Shown piece after piece: positions 35,836 to 44,092 of a stretch of DNA of 64,000 nt. The DNA comes from Enterococcus thailandicus. GTDB lineage: Bacteria > Bacillota > Bacilli > Lactobacillales > Enterococcaceae. Within the stretch, counting starts at the first letter, position 1. Each line of letters opens with the position of its first letter. The translations under genes and the position numbers were made by a program. The notes below the pieces were generated by a model. The model searched no databases, was not told the origin of the DNA, and saw nothing but the letters and a program-made list of their open reading frames with translations. Where the stretch lies: assembly GCF_001886265.1 (NCBI RefSeq), contig NZ_JXLE01000009.1:1-64000 (forward strand), read 5' to 3'.

Positions 35836-37815
35836 ATGGAAAAACAAAAAAGATTGAAAAAAAGTCGCTATATCACAGGCTTTGATGGTATTCGTTCTTT
35901 AGCCGTAATGGGCGTTATTCTCTATCATTTGTTACCAAGAGTAATGACAGGTGGTTATTTGGGCGTACCGATATTTTTTGTGGTATCTGGTTATTTGATT
36001 ACCGATTTATTGCGACAAGAATGGGAACAAAATGGAAAAATAAATATTTGGCAGTTTTATGTTCGAAGGATGAAGCGACTTTATCCGGGCTTAGTCTTTT
36101 TATTAGTTACTGCTTCAGCGTATATTACTTTGTTTCAGCGAGGTTTGTTAAATAACTTGCGAGGCACGGTTATCAGTAGTTTGTTTTATGTGAATAACTG
36201 GTGGCAAATCAATAATGGGCTATCTTATTTTGATCGGTTTGCCAACGAATCACCGTTTACTCACATTTGGTCTTTGGCAGTTGAAGGACAAAATTATCTG
36301 TTTTGGCCAATTATCTTTGTCTTACTGATGACTTTAGTTCGAAAGAAAAAATGGATTTTTTACACCGTATTGGGAATGTCGGGAATTTCAGCTATCCTGA
36401 TGATGATTTTGTATTCACCTGGCGCAGATCCAACTCGTGTTTATTATGGAACAGATACACGACTATTTTCGATTTGGCTCGGCTGTGCGTTGGCTTTTGT
36501 TTGGCCAAGCACACGATTGAAAAAAGAGATACCTAAACAAGCGAAGAAGACATTGAATATCGCTGGATTGATTTCGTTTGTCTTATTGGTTTCAGCATTC
36601 TTTTTCTTCAATGACCATATGGACTTTGTTTATTACGGTGGGATGTTGTTAGTTAGCTTGTTGTGTGTGGTGTTAGTTGCGGTGACAGCTCATCCTGGCG
36701 CAAGCTGGAATAGGTGGTTAACGAACCCAATCTTTACTTGGGTTGGTAAGCGAAGTTATGGCATCTATCTTTACCAATTTCCTGTGATGATTTTTTATGA
36801 GGCAAAAGTTTCTAATATTGGCGACCACGTCTTGATGCACACGTTAATTGAAGTAACTTTGATTCTGTTGATTAGTGAATTGTCTTATCGCTATATTGAA
36901 CGACCATTGGCACGTTTTGATTATAGCAAAACATTTTCAGTTGTTAAGGGCTGGTTCCAAAAACCAATTCTTAGTCTTGAAAAGCCGTGGCTAGTTCCAG
37001 GTTTACTAGTTGTCATCATTGCATTAGTTGGCTTTACGATTGCGCCAAAGAATGCTGTGACAGCGGATCAACAACAGTTACAAGAAAAAATTGCTGCGAA
37101 TAAAAAATTAGCAGAAAAAAGTAAAGAAGAAAATGGCAAAGCTTCTGGAACACTTGATCAGAGTGTTTTGGATAAATATGATTTGACTAAGGCACAAGGA
37201 AAGAAAGCACAAAAACTGGAACTGACAGCTTTTGGCGATTCGGTTATGCTTGATGCAGCCACGGACTTAAAAGAAATTTATCCTAAAGTAGTTGTGGACG
37301 GTGACGTCGGACGCCAGCTTTATACGAGCGAACCTTATCTTGAAGAACTGAAAAAACAAGAGCTCTTGAAAGATACCGTGTTGGTTGGTTTAGGAACTAA
37401 TGGTGCATTTTCAGAAACGCAATTTGATAGTGTGATGGACACGATAGGTGATCGCAAAGTTTACTGGGTAAATGTTCGAGTACCAACTAAACGCTGGCAA
37501 AATGATGTAAATGATATGCTAGCTAAAATGGCGAAAAAATATGATAATATGACCCTGATTGATTGGTATGACTACAGCAAAGATCACGATGAATGGTTCT
37601 ACGACGATCAAGTTCATCCAAACCCTGAAGGAATGATCCATTATGCGCACTTTGTTAGCCAAGCGTTATTAGGTGGTAAAAGTTCAAGCAGTGAGTTAAC
37701 GAAAGATTCAGAAGTAACTGACGAGGCAACGAATCAGGACAGTGAAGATTTAACTAATGGCGCAACTTCATCCTCGATGGCAAATACATCAGAAGATTTA
37801 GATACAGCACAATAA
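35836..37815 (+). CDS. oatA: OatA-like acyltransferase with C-terminal SGNH domain
   Basis: An N-terminal acyltransferase-3 domain (about residues 1-375) has about ten membrane helices and GFDGIRSLAVMGVILYHL at the start. A lysine-rich linker leads to an extracellular SGNH hydrolase domain. Its GDS is near 467-469 and the catalytic Asp and His lie in DDQVHPNPEG (Asp591, His594). This layout fits peptidoglycan O-acetyltransferases that give lysozyme resistance. The last about 45 residues are Ser/Thr/Asp-rich. O-acetylation of another wall polymer is also possible. Confidence 0.85.
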   Translation: MEKQKRLKKSRYITGFDGIRSLAVMGVILYHLLPRVMTGGYLGVPIFFVVSGYLITDLLRQEWEQNGKINIWQFYVRRMKRLYPGLVFLLVTASAYITLFQRGLLNNLRGTVISSLFYVNNWWQINNGLSYFDRFANESPFTHIWSLAVEGQNYLFWPIIFVLLMTLVRKKKWIFYTVLGMSGISAILMMILYSPGADPTRVYYGTDTRLFSIWLGCALAFVWPSTRLKKEIPKQAKKTLNIAGLISFVLLVSAFFFFNDHMDFVYYGGMLLVSLLCVVLVAVTAHPGASWNRWLTNPIFTWVGKRSYGIYLYQFPVMIFYEAKVSNIGDHVLMHTLIEVTLILLISELSYRYIERPLARFDYSKTFSVVKGWFQKPILSLEKPWLVPGLLVVIIALVGFTIAPKNAVTADQQQLQEKIAANKKLAEKSKEENGKASGTLDQSVLDKYDLTKAQGKKAQKLELTAFGDSVMLDAATDLKEIYPKVVVDGDVGRQLYTSEPYLEELKKQELLKDTVLVGLGTNGAFSETQFDSVMDTIGDRKVYWVNVRVPTKRWQNDVNDMLAKMAKKYDNMTLIDWYDYSKDHDEWFYDDQVHPNPEGMIHYAHFVSQALLGGKSSSSELTKDSEVTDEATNQDSEDLTNGATSSSMANTSEDLDTAQ

Positions 37816-37816
37816 G

Positions 37817-37857
37817 AAAAAGACTTGAGATGAAGGTTCATCTCAAGTCTTTTTTTG
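37817..37857. terminator. Bidirectional terminator after the oatA-like gene
   Basis: AAAAGACTTGAGATGA and TCATCTCAAGTCTTTT form a 16-bp stem with a tiny loop, with A and T runs on the two sides. Confidence 0.9.
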
Positions 37858-37896
37858 TTCTAAATAGGAATAAGAATAAGTGTTTCCCATTACACC

Positions 37897-38172
37897 TTAG
37901 GGAAGATCAACGGAAAGATGCGTGTCTAAATAAAGTTCTTTTTGTTTTCGAGTTAATTTTTTAAAGGCAGACTCTGCTTTGGTTGCTGCACTTCTAGTTT
38001 CAAAACATTCTGCATGAATCATTTGTAAAGGGCGACGCTTACGTAAGCGAGTGTACTTGGCGCCTGTCCCGTTGTTATGCTCGGCAAGTCTTCGCTCAAG
38101 GTTGGTTGTATATCCACCATAAAAAGTGTCGTCCTTACAAGCGAGAACATAAAAATAATGCTTAGTCTCCAT
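37897..38172 (-). CDS. GIY-YIG nuclease domain protein
   Basis: This is a stand-alone GIY-YIG domain of 91 residues, beginning with HYFYVLACKDDTFYGGYTT, where YVL and YGG are the variant GIY and YIG elements, and with the conserved RLAEHN nearby. These YazA/UPF0213-type proteins have no proven role, though DNA cleavage is plausible. ATG 38172 starts inside the end of trmN6 (11-base overlap), so the two are co-translated, as in Bacillus (yabB-yazA). Confidence 0.88.
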   Translation of the reverse strand: METKHYFYVLACKDDTFYGGYTTNLERRLAEHNNGTGAKYTRLRKRRPLQMIHAECFETRSAATKAESAFKKLTRKQKELYLDTHLSVDLP

Positions 38173-38896
38173 AAAGCATACCACGTAATTCTGGCGTATA
38201 CTGACCATCTTCATCATAAGTGATAAGTGGTGAAGAAACCTTAAACCCGTCTAATTTTCCTTCTTTGATACCTTCAATCAATAAAATATTGGCATCTTTT
38301 CCAGCTTTTGGGTAGACAAAGCGAATGCGTTTTGGAATGATTTGGTGTTCACGCATGACATCTAAAATTTCTAAAAAGCGTTCAGGTCGATGAACCATTG
38401 CAAAGCGCCCGTTTGTCTTTAAAAGTTTACTAGAGATTTGGATAACGTCATTGAGTGTTGTATAAATCTCATGTCTCGCAATGGCTAAGTGTTCATTTGG
38501 ATTTTTTTTGTTTGTGGGCAATCCTTTGAAGTAGGGTGGATTACAGACAACAAGATCACAAGAATTATGACGAACAACTGCTAAACTATTTTTTAAATCG
38601 GTGGTATGAACAGTGACTTGGTCTTCTAAATGGTTAAGCACAACGCTTCTTTTCGCCATATCGGCTAAGCGAGGCTGTAGTTCAATCAAATCAATCTGTG
38701 CATTCGTTTTTCTACTTAAAAATAAACCGACTGCACCGTTTCCAGCACATAGGTCGACGATTTGTCCTCTTTTCGGCACACGCGCAAAATTTGCGAGTAA
38801 AACAGCATCAAGTGAAAAGGAAAAAACTTGCGCACTTTGGATAATTTTAATATCTTCTGCGTATAATTGGTCAATTCGTTCGTCTTCGTGAAGCAT
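38162..38896 (-). CDS. tRNA1(Val) (adenine37-N6)-methyltransferase family protein
   Basis: A class I SAM methyltransferase with VDLCAGNGAVGLFL near residue 46 and the N6-adenine catalytic motif NPPYFKGLP near 119. It matches the TrmN6/YabB group that modifies a tRNA adenine. Length 244 fits. GGAGGG lies upstream of ATG 38896. It leads a two-gene operon with the GIY-YIG gene. Confidence 0.88.
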   Translation of the reverse strand: MLHEDERIDQLYAEDIKIIQSAQVFSFSLDAVLLANFARVPKRGQIVDLCAGNGAVGLFLSRKTNAQIDLIELQPRLADMAKRSVVLNHLEDQVTVHTTDLKNSLAVVRHNSCDLVVCNPPYFKGLPTNKKNPNEHLAIARHEIYTTLNDVIQISSKLLKTNGRFAMVHRPERFLEILDVMREHQIIPKRIRFVYPKAGKDANILLIEGIKEGKLDGFKVSSPLITYDEDGQYTPELRGMLYGD

Positions 38897-39028
38897 GGGT
38901 TTCCCTCCAAAGTGAATAAAATAATCGTTTGTATTATACTATGTTTGTTAAAAAGAACCAAGTTTGCTTGCCAAGGAAGATTTTTTTAGGCATACTATCT
39001 ATGTTCAGCAAAGAGAAAGGAAGAGTCT

Positions 39029-39646
39029 ATGTTTTATCGATTTATGCGCGGGGTTGTTCGAGTTGTCTTAGCGATAGTCAACGGCAATGCCCATTATGAA
39101 AATAAAGAATTGTTGCCTAAAGACGAGAATTACATATTAGTTGCGCCACATCGCACTTGGTGGGATCCATTGTACCTGGCTGTTGGGGCAGCACCAAAGA
39201 AATTTAGCTTTATGGCAAAAGAAGAGTTGTTCAAAAATTCGATTTTACGATTTATTTTGACACATGCGAATGCTTTTCCGGTCAAACGCGATAAACCAGG
39301 ACCAAGCGCAATCAAAACACCTGTAAAAATATTGAAATCAACAGACTTGGGTCTAATCATGTTTCCAAGTGGTACGCGCCATGCGACAGAGTTGAAAGGT
39401 GGGATGGCGTTGATTGCTAAAATGGCAAAAGTGAAAATCGTTCCGGCTGTTTACCAAGGACCATTGACATTGGGGGATCTGTTTAAGCGCAAACGTGTAA
39501 CGGTTCGGTTTGGAGAACCAATTGACTTATCTGACATTAAGAAAATGGATAAGGAAGGTTTGGAAGAAGTCGAACGTCGAACACAAGGTGCGTTTGATCA
39601 ATTAGACAAAGAAGTAAATCCTGATTTTAAATATGAAATAAAATAA
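39029..39646 (+). CDS. 1-acyl-sn-glycerol-3-phosphate acyltransferase (PlsC-like)
   Basis: The acyltransferase motif HRTWWD (HxxxxD) is near residue 41. The second hallmark appears as FPSGTRH near 111, where classical PlsC has FPEGTR. PlsC makes phosphatidic acid for membrane lipids. Length 205 is normal for this group. The Glu-to-Ser change suggests a different acyl acceptor or subfamily. AAAGGAAG precedes the ATG. It is a single-gene unit with a terminator. Confidence 0.82.
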   Translation: MFYRFMRGVVRVVLAIVNGNAHYENKELLPKDENYILVAPHRTWWDPLYLAVGAAPKKFSFMAKEELFKNSILRFILTHANAFPVKRDKPGPSAIKTPVKILKSTDLGLIMFPSGTRHATELKGGMALIAKMAKVKIVPAVYQGPLTLGDLFKRKRVTVRFGEPIDLSDIKKMDKEGLEEVERRTQGAFDQLDKEVNPDFKYEIK

Positions 39647-39653
39647 ATGAGAA

Positions 39654-39692
39654 GCTACGAGAAAATCAATTTTGATTTTTTCGTAGTTTTTT
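39654..39692 (+). terminator. Terminator of the plsC-like gene
   Basis: CTACGA and TCGTAG with an inner AAAATCA/TGATTTT stem are followed by six T. Confidence 0.85.
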
Positions 39693-39758
39693 GTTTCGTC
39701 TCTGTTTTTTTATGGATATAGGAGATGTGAAACATTTCTGTTACGACCTTCTGGGAAG

Positions 39759-39767
39759 TGTTATAAT
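39759..39767 (+). promoter_or_regulatory. Extended -10 promoter of sbcDC
   Basis: TGTTATAAT is a consensus extended -10. TTACGA lies 15 bases upstream as a weak -35. Confidence 0.55.
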
Positions 39768-39798
39768 CATTAGAAGGACATTTTTTTGAGGTGAGTAT

Positions 39799-40917
39799 AT
39801 GCGTTTCTTGCACACAGCCGATTGGCATATTGGAAAAAAATTACAAGGCTATGATTTGCTTGAAGAACAAAAGCAAGTTATTTCAGATATTTTGAATGTA
39901 GCAAAAGAGGAACAAGTTGATGCAATCATCATCGCAGGTGATTTGTATGATCGAAGCGTGCCAGCGACGGAAGCAGTCGAGTTGTTTAATCAGTTGATGA
40001 TTGATTGGAATTTAGAAGAAAAATTTCCGATTTTCGCAATTTCTGGCAATCACGATAGTAGCATTCGATTGTCGACAGGGACACCTTGGTTTAGTCAATC
40101 TGATTTTTTCTTGCGCACTCAGTTTGCTGAAGCGTTTCAACCGATTACGTTTGGTGACACACAGTTCTTTTTGTTACCTTACTTTGAACCAATTGCTGCT
40201 CGTTTATATTTTGAAGACGATGAAATTCGTACGATTCAACAAGCAATGACTTTAGTCGTTGAAAAAATGCAGACGCTATTTGAACCAAATAAAAAACAAG
40301 TATTAGTCAGTCACTTTTTTGTAACGGGAAGCTCAAAATCTGATTCAGAAACAAAGATTGAAGTCGGTGGTTTAGATGCAGTGTCTGGCGACTTGCTGAA
40401 AGATTTTGACTATGTTGCATTGGGTCATTTGCATAATCAAGCGGCTTTACACCAAGAAAATGCACGCTACAGTGGCTCACCGTTGAAGTTTTCTTTATCA
40501 GAAATCAATCAGAAAAAAGGTGTCTGGATAGTTGATTTGAATGATCGTCTACAATTGACTTTCCGTGAATTGACACCTCTTCATGATATTCAAGAGCTAC
40601 AAGCAAATTTTAAAGAACTATTGAGCCCAGCTTTTTACCAAACAGTTAATCGGGAAAATTACACACAAATCTACTTAACAGACCGAACAATCATCCCCAA
40701 TATGATGAATCAGTTGCGGAAAATATATCCAAGAATCTTAGGCGTGGAACGAGTAAACGGCCGTCTGGATACAATAACGACAAAACAGTCGGTAGAAATG
40801 AAAGATCCGAAATCAATGGCGACAACTTTCTTTAAAGAAATAACGGATGAACCACTGACAGATCATCAAGAAAAGTGGCTCACAGAAACTCTACAAGAAC
40901 TAATGGAAATGGAATGA
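39799..40917 (+). CDS. sbcD: SbcD nuclease subunit
   Basis: This Mre11-type phosphoesterase has HTADWHIG near residue 5, IIAGDLYDRS near 49, SGNHDS near 82, VSHFFV near 172 and LGHLHNQA near 210. With SbcC it cuts DNA hairpins and protein-blocked ends. Length 372 is usual. GAGGTGAG precedes the ATG. sbcC starts a few bases after the stop. Confidence 0.95.
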   Translation: MRFLHTADWHIGKKLQGYDLLEEQKQVISDILNVAKEEQVDAIIIAGDLYDRSVPATEAVELFNQLMIDWNLEEKFPIFAISGNHDSSIRLSTGTPWFSQSDFFLRTQFAEAFQPITFGDTQFFLLPYFEPIAARLYFEDDEIRTIQQAMTLVVEKMQTLFEPNKKQVLVSHFFVTGSSKSDSETKIEVGGLDAVSGDLLKDFDYVALGHLHNQAALHQENARYSGSPLKFSLSEINQKKGVWIVDLNDRLQLTFRELTPLHDIQELQANFKELLSPAFYQTVNRENYTQIYLTDRTIIPNMMNQLRKIYPRILGVERVNGRLDTITTKQSVEMKDPKSMATTFFKEITDEPLTDHQEKWLTETLQELMEME

Positions 40918-40923
40918 TCAGTG

Positions 40924-43900
40924 ATGAAACCACAAAAATTACGATTAAAAAACTTTGGTCCCTTTATTGATGAAACCATTGATTTTTCGCTTTTGACTGA
41001 AGCACCACTATTTTTGATTAGCGGTAAAACAGGTGCAGGCAAGACGACAATCTTTGATGGGATGACCTATGCTTTGTTTGGAGAAACTTCAGGGCGACTG
41101 CGCTCGGGAAAAGAGATGCGTTCATTATTTGCGACACCGGCAGAAGAAACCAGTGTCACTTTTTCGTTTGAACATCAGAAGCTAACTTATGAAGTCACGC
41201 GCAAACCTGAGCAAGTGCTGGCTAAGTTAAAAGGCGACGGAAATCGTAAGCAATCAGCGAAAGTTTCCTTAACAATTTTTAACGAATCAGGAAAAGAAGT
41301 GCGTCAATTAACGAAACGCGGGGAAGTCGACGAGCTGATTAAAGAACTCTTGCACTTAGATGCTAAGCAATTTTCACAAATCGTACTATTGCCGCAAGGG
41401 GAATTTCGTAATTTTTTGATTTCATCTAGTAGCGAAAAGGAAGTAGTACTCCGTAATTTATTTGGTACGCAGATTTTCCAACAGTTCAATGAAATTTTAA
41501 AAGAAAAAGCCAAGAAACAACAAAAAACGCTTGATTACTTAGAACAAGAATTATTGCTTTTACAAAAACGTTTTGTTTCTCTAGAAGAACGAGATTTTTC
41601 TGATCTGAGCTTTGAAGAAGTGATGCAGTGTTGGACAAAAGAACAGCAAGTGTTAGCAGAGAAAATCCAACTCGTTCAACAACAGTTGAAAAAAGAGCAA
41701 GTTGTTCAAGGAAAGCTAGAAAAAGAGTATTACCAAATCCAATCGGTACAAAAACAAAGAGCAGAAAAGCAAACGTTACTCGAAAAAATGGGGAATTTGC
41801 TTGAAATGCAAGACGAAATAACAGAAAAAAAACAATGGATTCGTTATTATGAGTTTGGACAACGTTTGCTTGATCCTGTATCACATAACAAAGAATACGA
41901 AAATGAACGGAAATTGCTTCTTGAAGATGAATTAAAGCAGAAAGAGCTGTTGGACGAGTTACAAGAAGAACTCACGCAGTGGAAAGAAAAAGTCGAAGAA
42001 CGGCAAAACTTGCAAAAAGCAATTGAACGGTTAAATGATGACTATCAAGAAAAGAAAACATTGCTTCCTCGTGTCAAAGAATACACCGAACAAGGCAAAT
42101 CACTTCGGTTGATCGATGAAGAACTAGCCGTCGCTACACAACAGTTAAAGGACTTTCAACAGCAACAAGGGGTATTGAATATACGCCAACAAGAAATAAC
42201 GCAACTACTAGCAACACAAGAAGAACTAGCAAAGCAACAGCTTGCATTCGCAAACTTGCAGCAACAAAAAAGAGAGTGGGAAAGTGCACAACAAGTGACA
42301 CAAAAACTTGACCAACAAAAAACAAAGAGCCAGAAACAACTCGCTCAGTTAAGTAGTGAAGCCACAGAAATTCAAGAGAAACGAAAAAAACATCAAGTGA
42401 AGATTGCCCAACTTAAAAGTCAGTGGGCGAAACAGCAGATTGCTCGATTGCAATTATTACTTTTGCCAGGGGAACCTTGTCCTGTCTGCGGTTCAGTAGA
42501 ACATCCTCTAGAAAATACCAGTCATGAAGTACCTGAACAACAAGCTGTACAACAGCTAGAAAAAGAGCTAGCAGATGCGGAAGCCTATGCAGAATCGTTA
42601 AACCAACGTCATGGTCAAAATGAAGCGTACGTAGCTAAACTTGAACAACAATTGGCAAAAGAAGAAAAAGAGTTAGCTGATTCATTGATAAAAGTAACAA
42701 CTTGTGAACAAGTATTGAGTGAATCATTACAAGATTTTCCTTTGGCCGAGGATGCATCAAACATAACGGTTACCAGTGAACAAATATCAGATTTGTTCAG
42801 TAAAATTGAACAAAAAATAATTCAAGAAGAGCAAACGTTGGCAAAAGCCAAGATTGAGCAAGTAGCCCTGCAAGTAAAACTTGAAAAAAATCGCCAAGCA
42901 GTTGAAGAACAACAAAAAATTCAGACAGATTTATTGGCGAAACACCAGCACAGTATTGGTCAAATGGAAACATTGAAGAAACAATTAGCAACAGTTGAAA
43001 TTGATACACTGGAAGAAGTTGTCCAGCAGCTGGCTCAACAGATAGAAGAGCAAAGTAAACAATTAGCTCAAGAAAAAGCAGTCGGAGATAAACTCAATCA
43101 ATCCATTGAGTTAACGAAAGCGCAACTTAGTCAAGTAACAGAACAATTAGCAAAATTGGCTGTCAAACAAATGAAAACAGAAGCAAAAATTCAGGATTTG
43201 TTAGCCGAACAAGAGTATTTTAATTCAGCAGATGAAGGAGTGTCTTTTGCTCAGCAACAAGTTGAATATGAGGAGTACAAAACGATTGTCGCAACATATC
43301 AAGAAGACCAATTGATTACGAAGGCGAAACTAGCACAACTAGAGTCGGTGGATTTGTCAGTTGAAGTGCCAGAGGATACCCATTTAGCTGAACAGATTGC
43401 GCAAGGAAAGCAAGTAATTGAAGAACAGCAAACGGCACTTTATAAAATCCAAGAGCAACAAGAAAATAATCAAGCGATTGTGACGGAATTTGCAGCACTT
43501 TATCAAACAAGTCAAAAGCAACTGGATGAGTTGGCACAGCTACAACAGCTTTCGCAAACAATCAATGGGGAAAACGTGAAAAAAATCAGTTTAGAAAGAT
43601 ATGTACTTCAAGTGTACTTACAAGAAGTACTCCAAGTTGCCAATACTCATTTACAACGTCTAACGAAAAATCGGTATCAGTTTGAGTTAGCCGATTCAGT
43701 TGGGAGCTATCGTGGCAAAACTGGATTGGAAATCAACGTGTATGATGACGAAGCTGGGATGACGCGAAGTGCGCACACCTTGTCTGGAGGAGAAAGTTTC
43801 ATTGCTGCTCTCTCGTTAGCATTAGCGTTAGCCGAAGTCATTCAGGCACAGTCAGGCGGAATTACTGTTGAGGCGTTATTTATCGATGAAGGTTTTGGCT

Positions 43901-44076
43901 CATTAGATGAGGAAGCACTAGAAATGGCAATGGAAGCTTTGGAAACGATTGAAAGCGAAGGAAGGATGATAGGAATCATCAGTCACGTCAGAGAACTAAA
44001 AGAACGAGTGTTACAACAAATAAGAATTGATGCAAAAGGTAGTGGACAAAGTACCGTTCGCTATCATCTTGGATAA
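40924..44076 (+). CDS. sbcC: SbcC ATPase subunit
   Basis: This Rad50-like protein of 1050 residues has Walker A SGKTGAGKTTIFDG near 33 and a Q-loop region with LLPQGEFRNFL near 157. Very long coiled coils flank the central zinc hook CPVCGS (Cys near 519 and 522). The C-terminal part has the signature LSGGESF near 954 and Walker B ALFIDEGFGSLD near 985. ATG 40924 directly follows an in-frame GTG at 40921. It forms an operon with sbcD and the SNF2 helicase gene. Confidence 0.95.
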   Translation: MKPQKLRLKNFGPFIDETIDFSLLTEAPLFLISGKTGAGKTTIFDGMTYALFGETSGRLRSGKEMRSLFATPAEETSVTFSFEHQKLTYEVTRKPEQVLAKLKGDGNRKQSAKVSLTIFNESGKEVRQLTKRGEVDELIKELLHLDAKQFSQIVLLPQGEFRNFLISSSSEKEVVLRNLFGTQIFQQFNEILKEKAKKQQKTLDYLEQELLLLQKRFVSLEERDFSDLSFEEVMQCWTKEQQVLAEKIQLVQQQLKKEQVVQGKLEKEYYQIQSVQKQRAEKQTLLEKMGNLLEMQDEITEKKQWIRYYEFGQRLLDPVSHNKEYENERKLLLEDELKQKELLDELQEELTQWKEKVEERQNLQKAIERLNDDYQEKKTLLPRVKEYTEQGKSLRLIDEELAVATQQLKDFQQQQGVLNIRQQEITQLLATQEELAKQQLAFANLQQQKREWESAQQVTQKLDQQKTKSQKQLAQLSSEATEIQEKRKKHQVKIAQLKSQWAKQQIARLQLLLLPGEPCPVCGSVEHPLENTSHEVPEQQAVQQLEKELADAEAYAESLNQRHGQNEAYVAKLEQQLAKEEKELADSLIKVTTCEQVLSESLQDFPLAEDASNITVTSEQISDLFSKIEQKIIQEEQTLAKAKIEQVALQVKLEKNRQAVEEQQKIQTDLLAKHQHSIGQMETLKKQLATVEIDTLEEVVQQLAQQIEEQSKQLAQEKAVGDKLNQSIELTKAQLSQVTEQLAKLAVKQMKTEAKIQDLLAEQEYFNSADEGVSFAQQQVEYEEYKTIVATYQEDQLITKAKLAQLESVDLSVEVPEDTHLAEQIAQGKQVIEEQQTALYKIQEQQENNQAIVTEFAALYQTSQKQLDELAQLQQLSQTINGENVKKISLERYVLQVYLQEVLQVANTHLQRLTKNRYQFELADSVGSYRGKTGLEINVYDDEAGMTRSAHTLSGGESFIAALSLALALAEVIQAQSGGITVEALFIDEGFGSLDEEALEMAMEALETIESEGRMIGIISHVRELKERVLQQIRIDAKGSGQSTVRYHLG

Positions 44077-44092
44077 AGGGAGATTGATAACG

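Noticed and set aside
41486-41884. Minus-strand frame of 132 residues inside sbcC
   Set aside because: It is a hydrophobic shadow of the coiled-coil coding strand. It has no ribosome binding site and lies fully within a well-supported gene.
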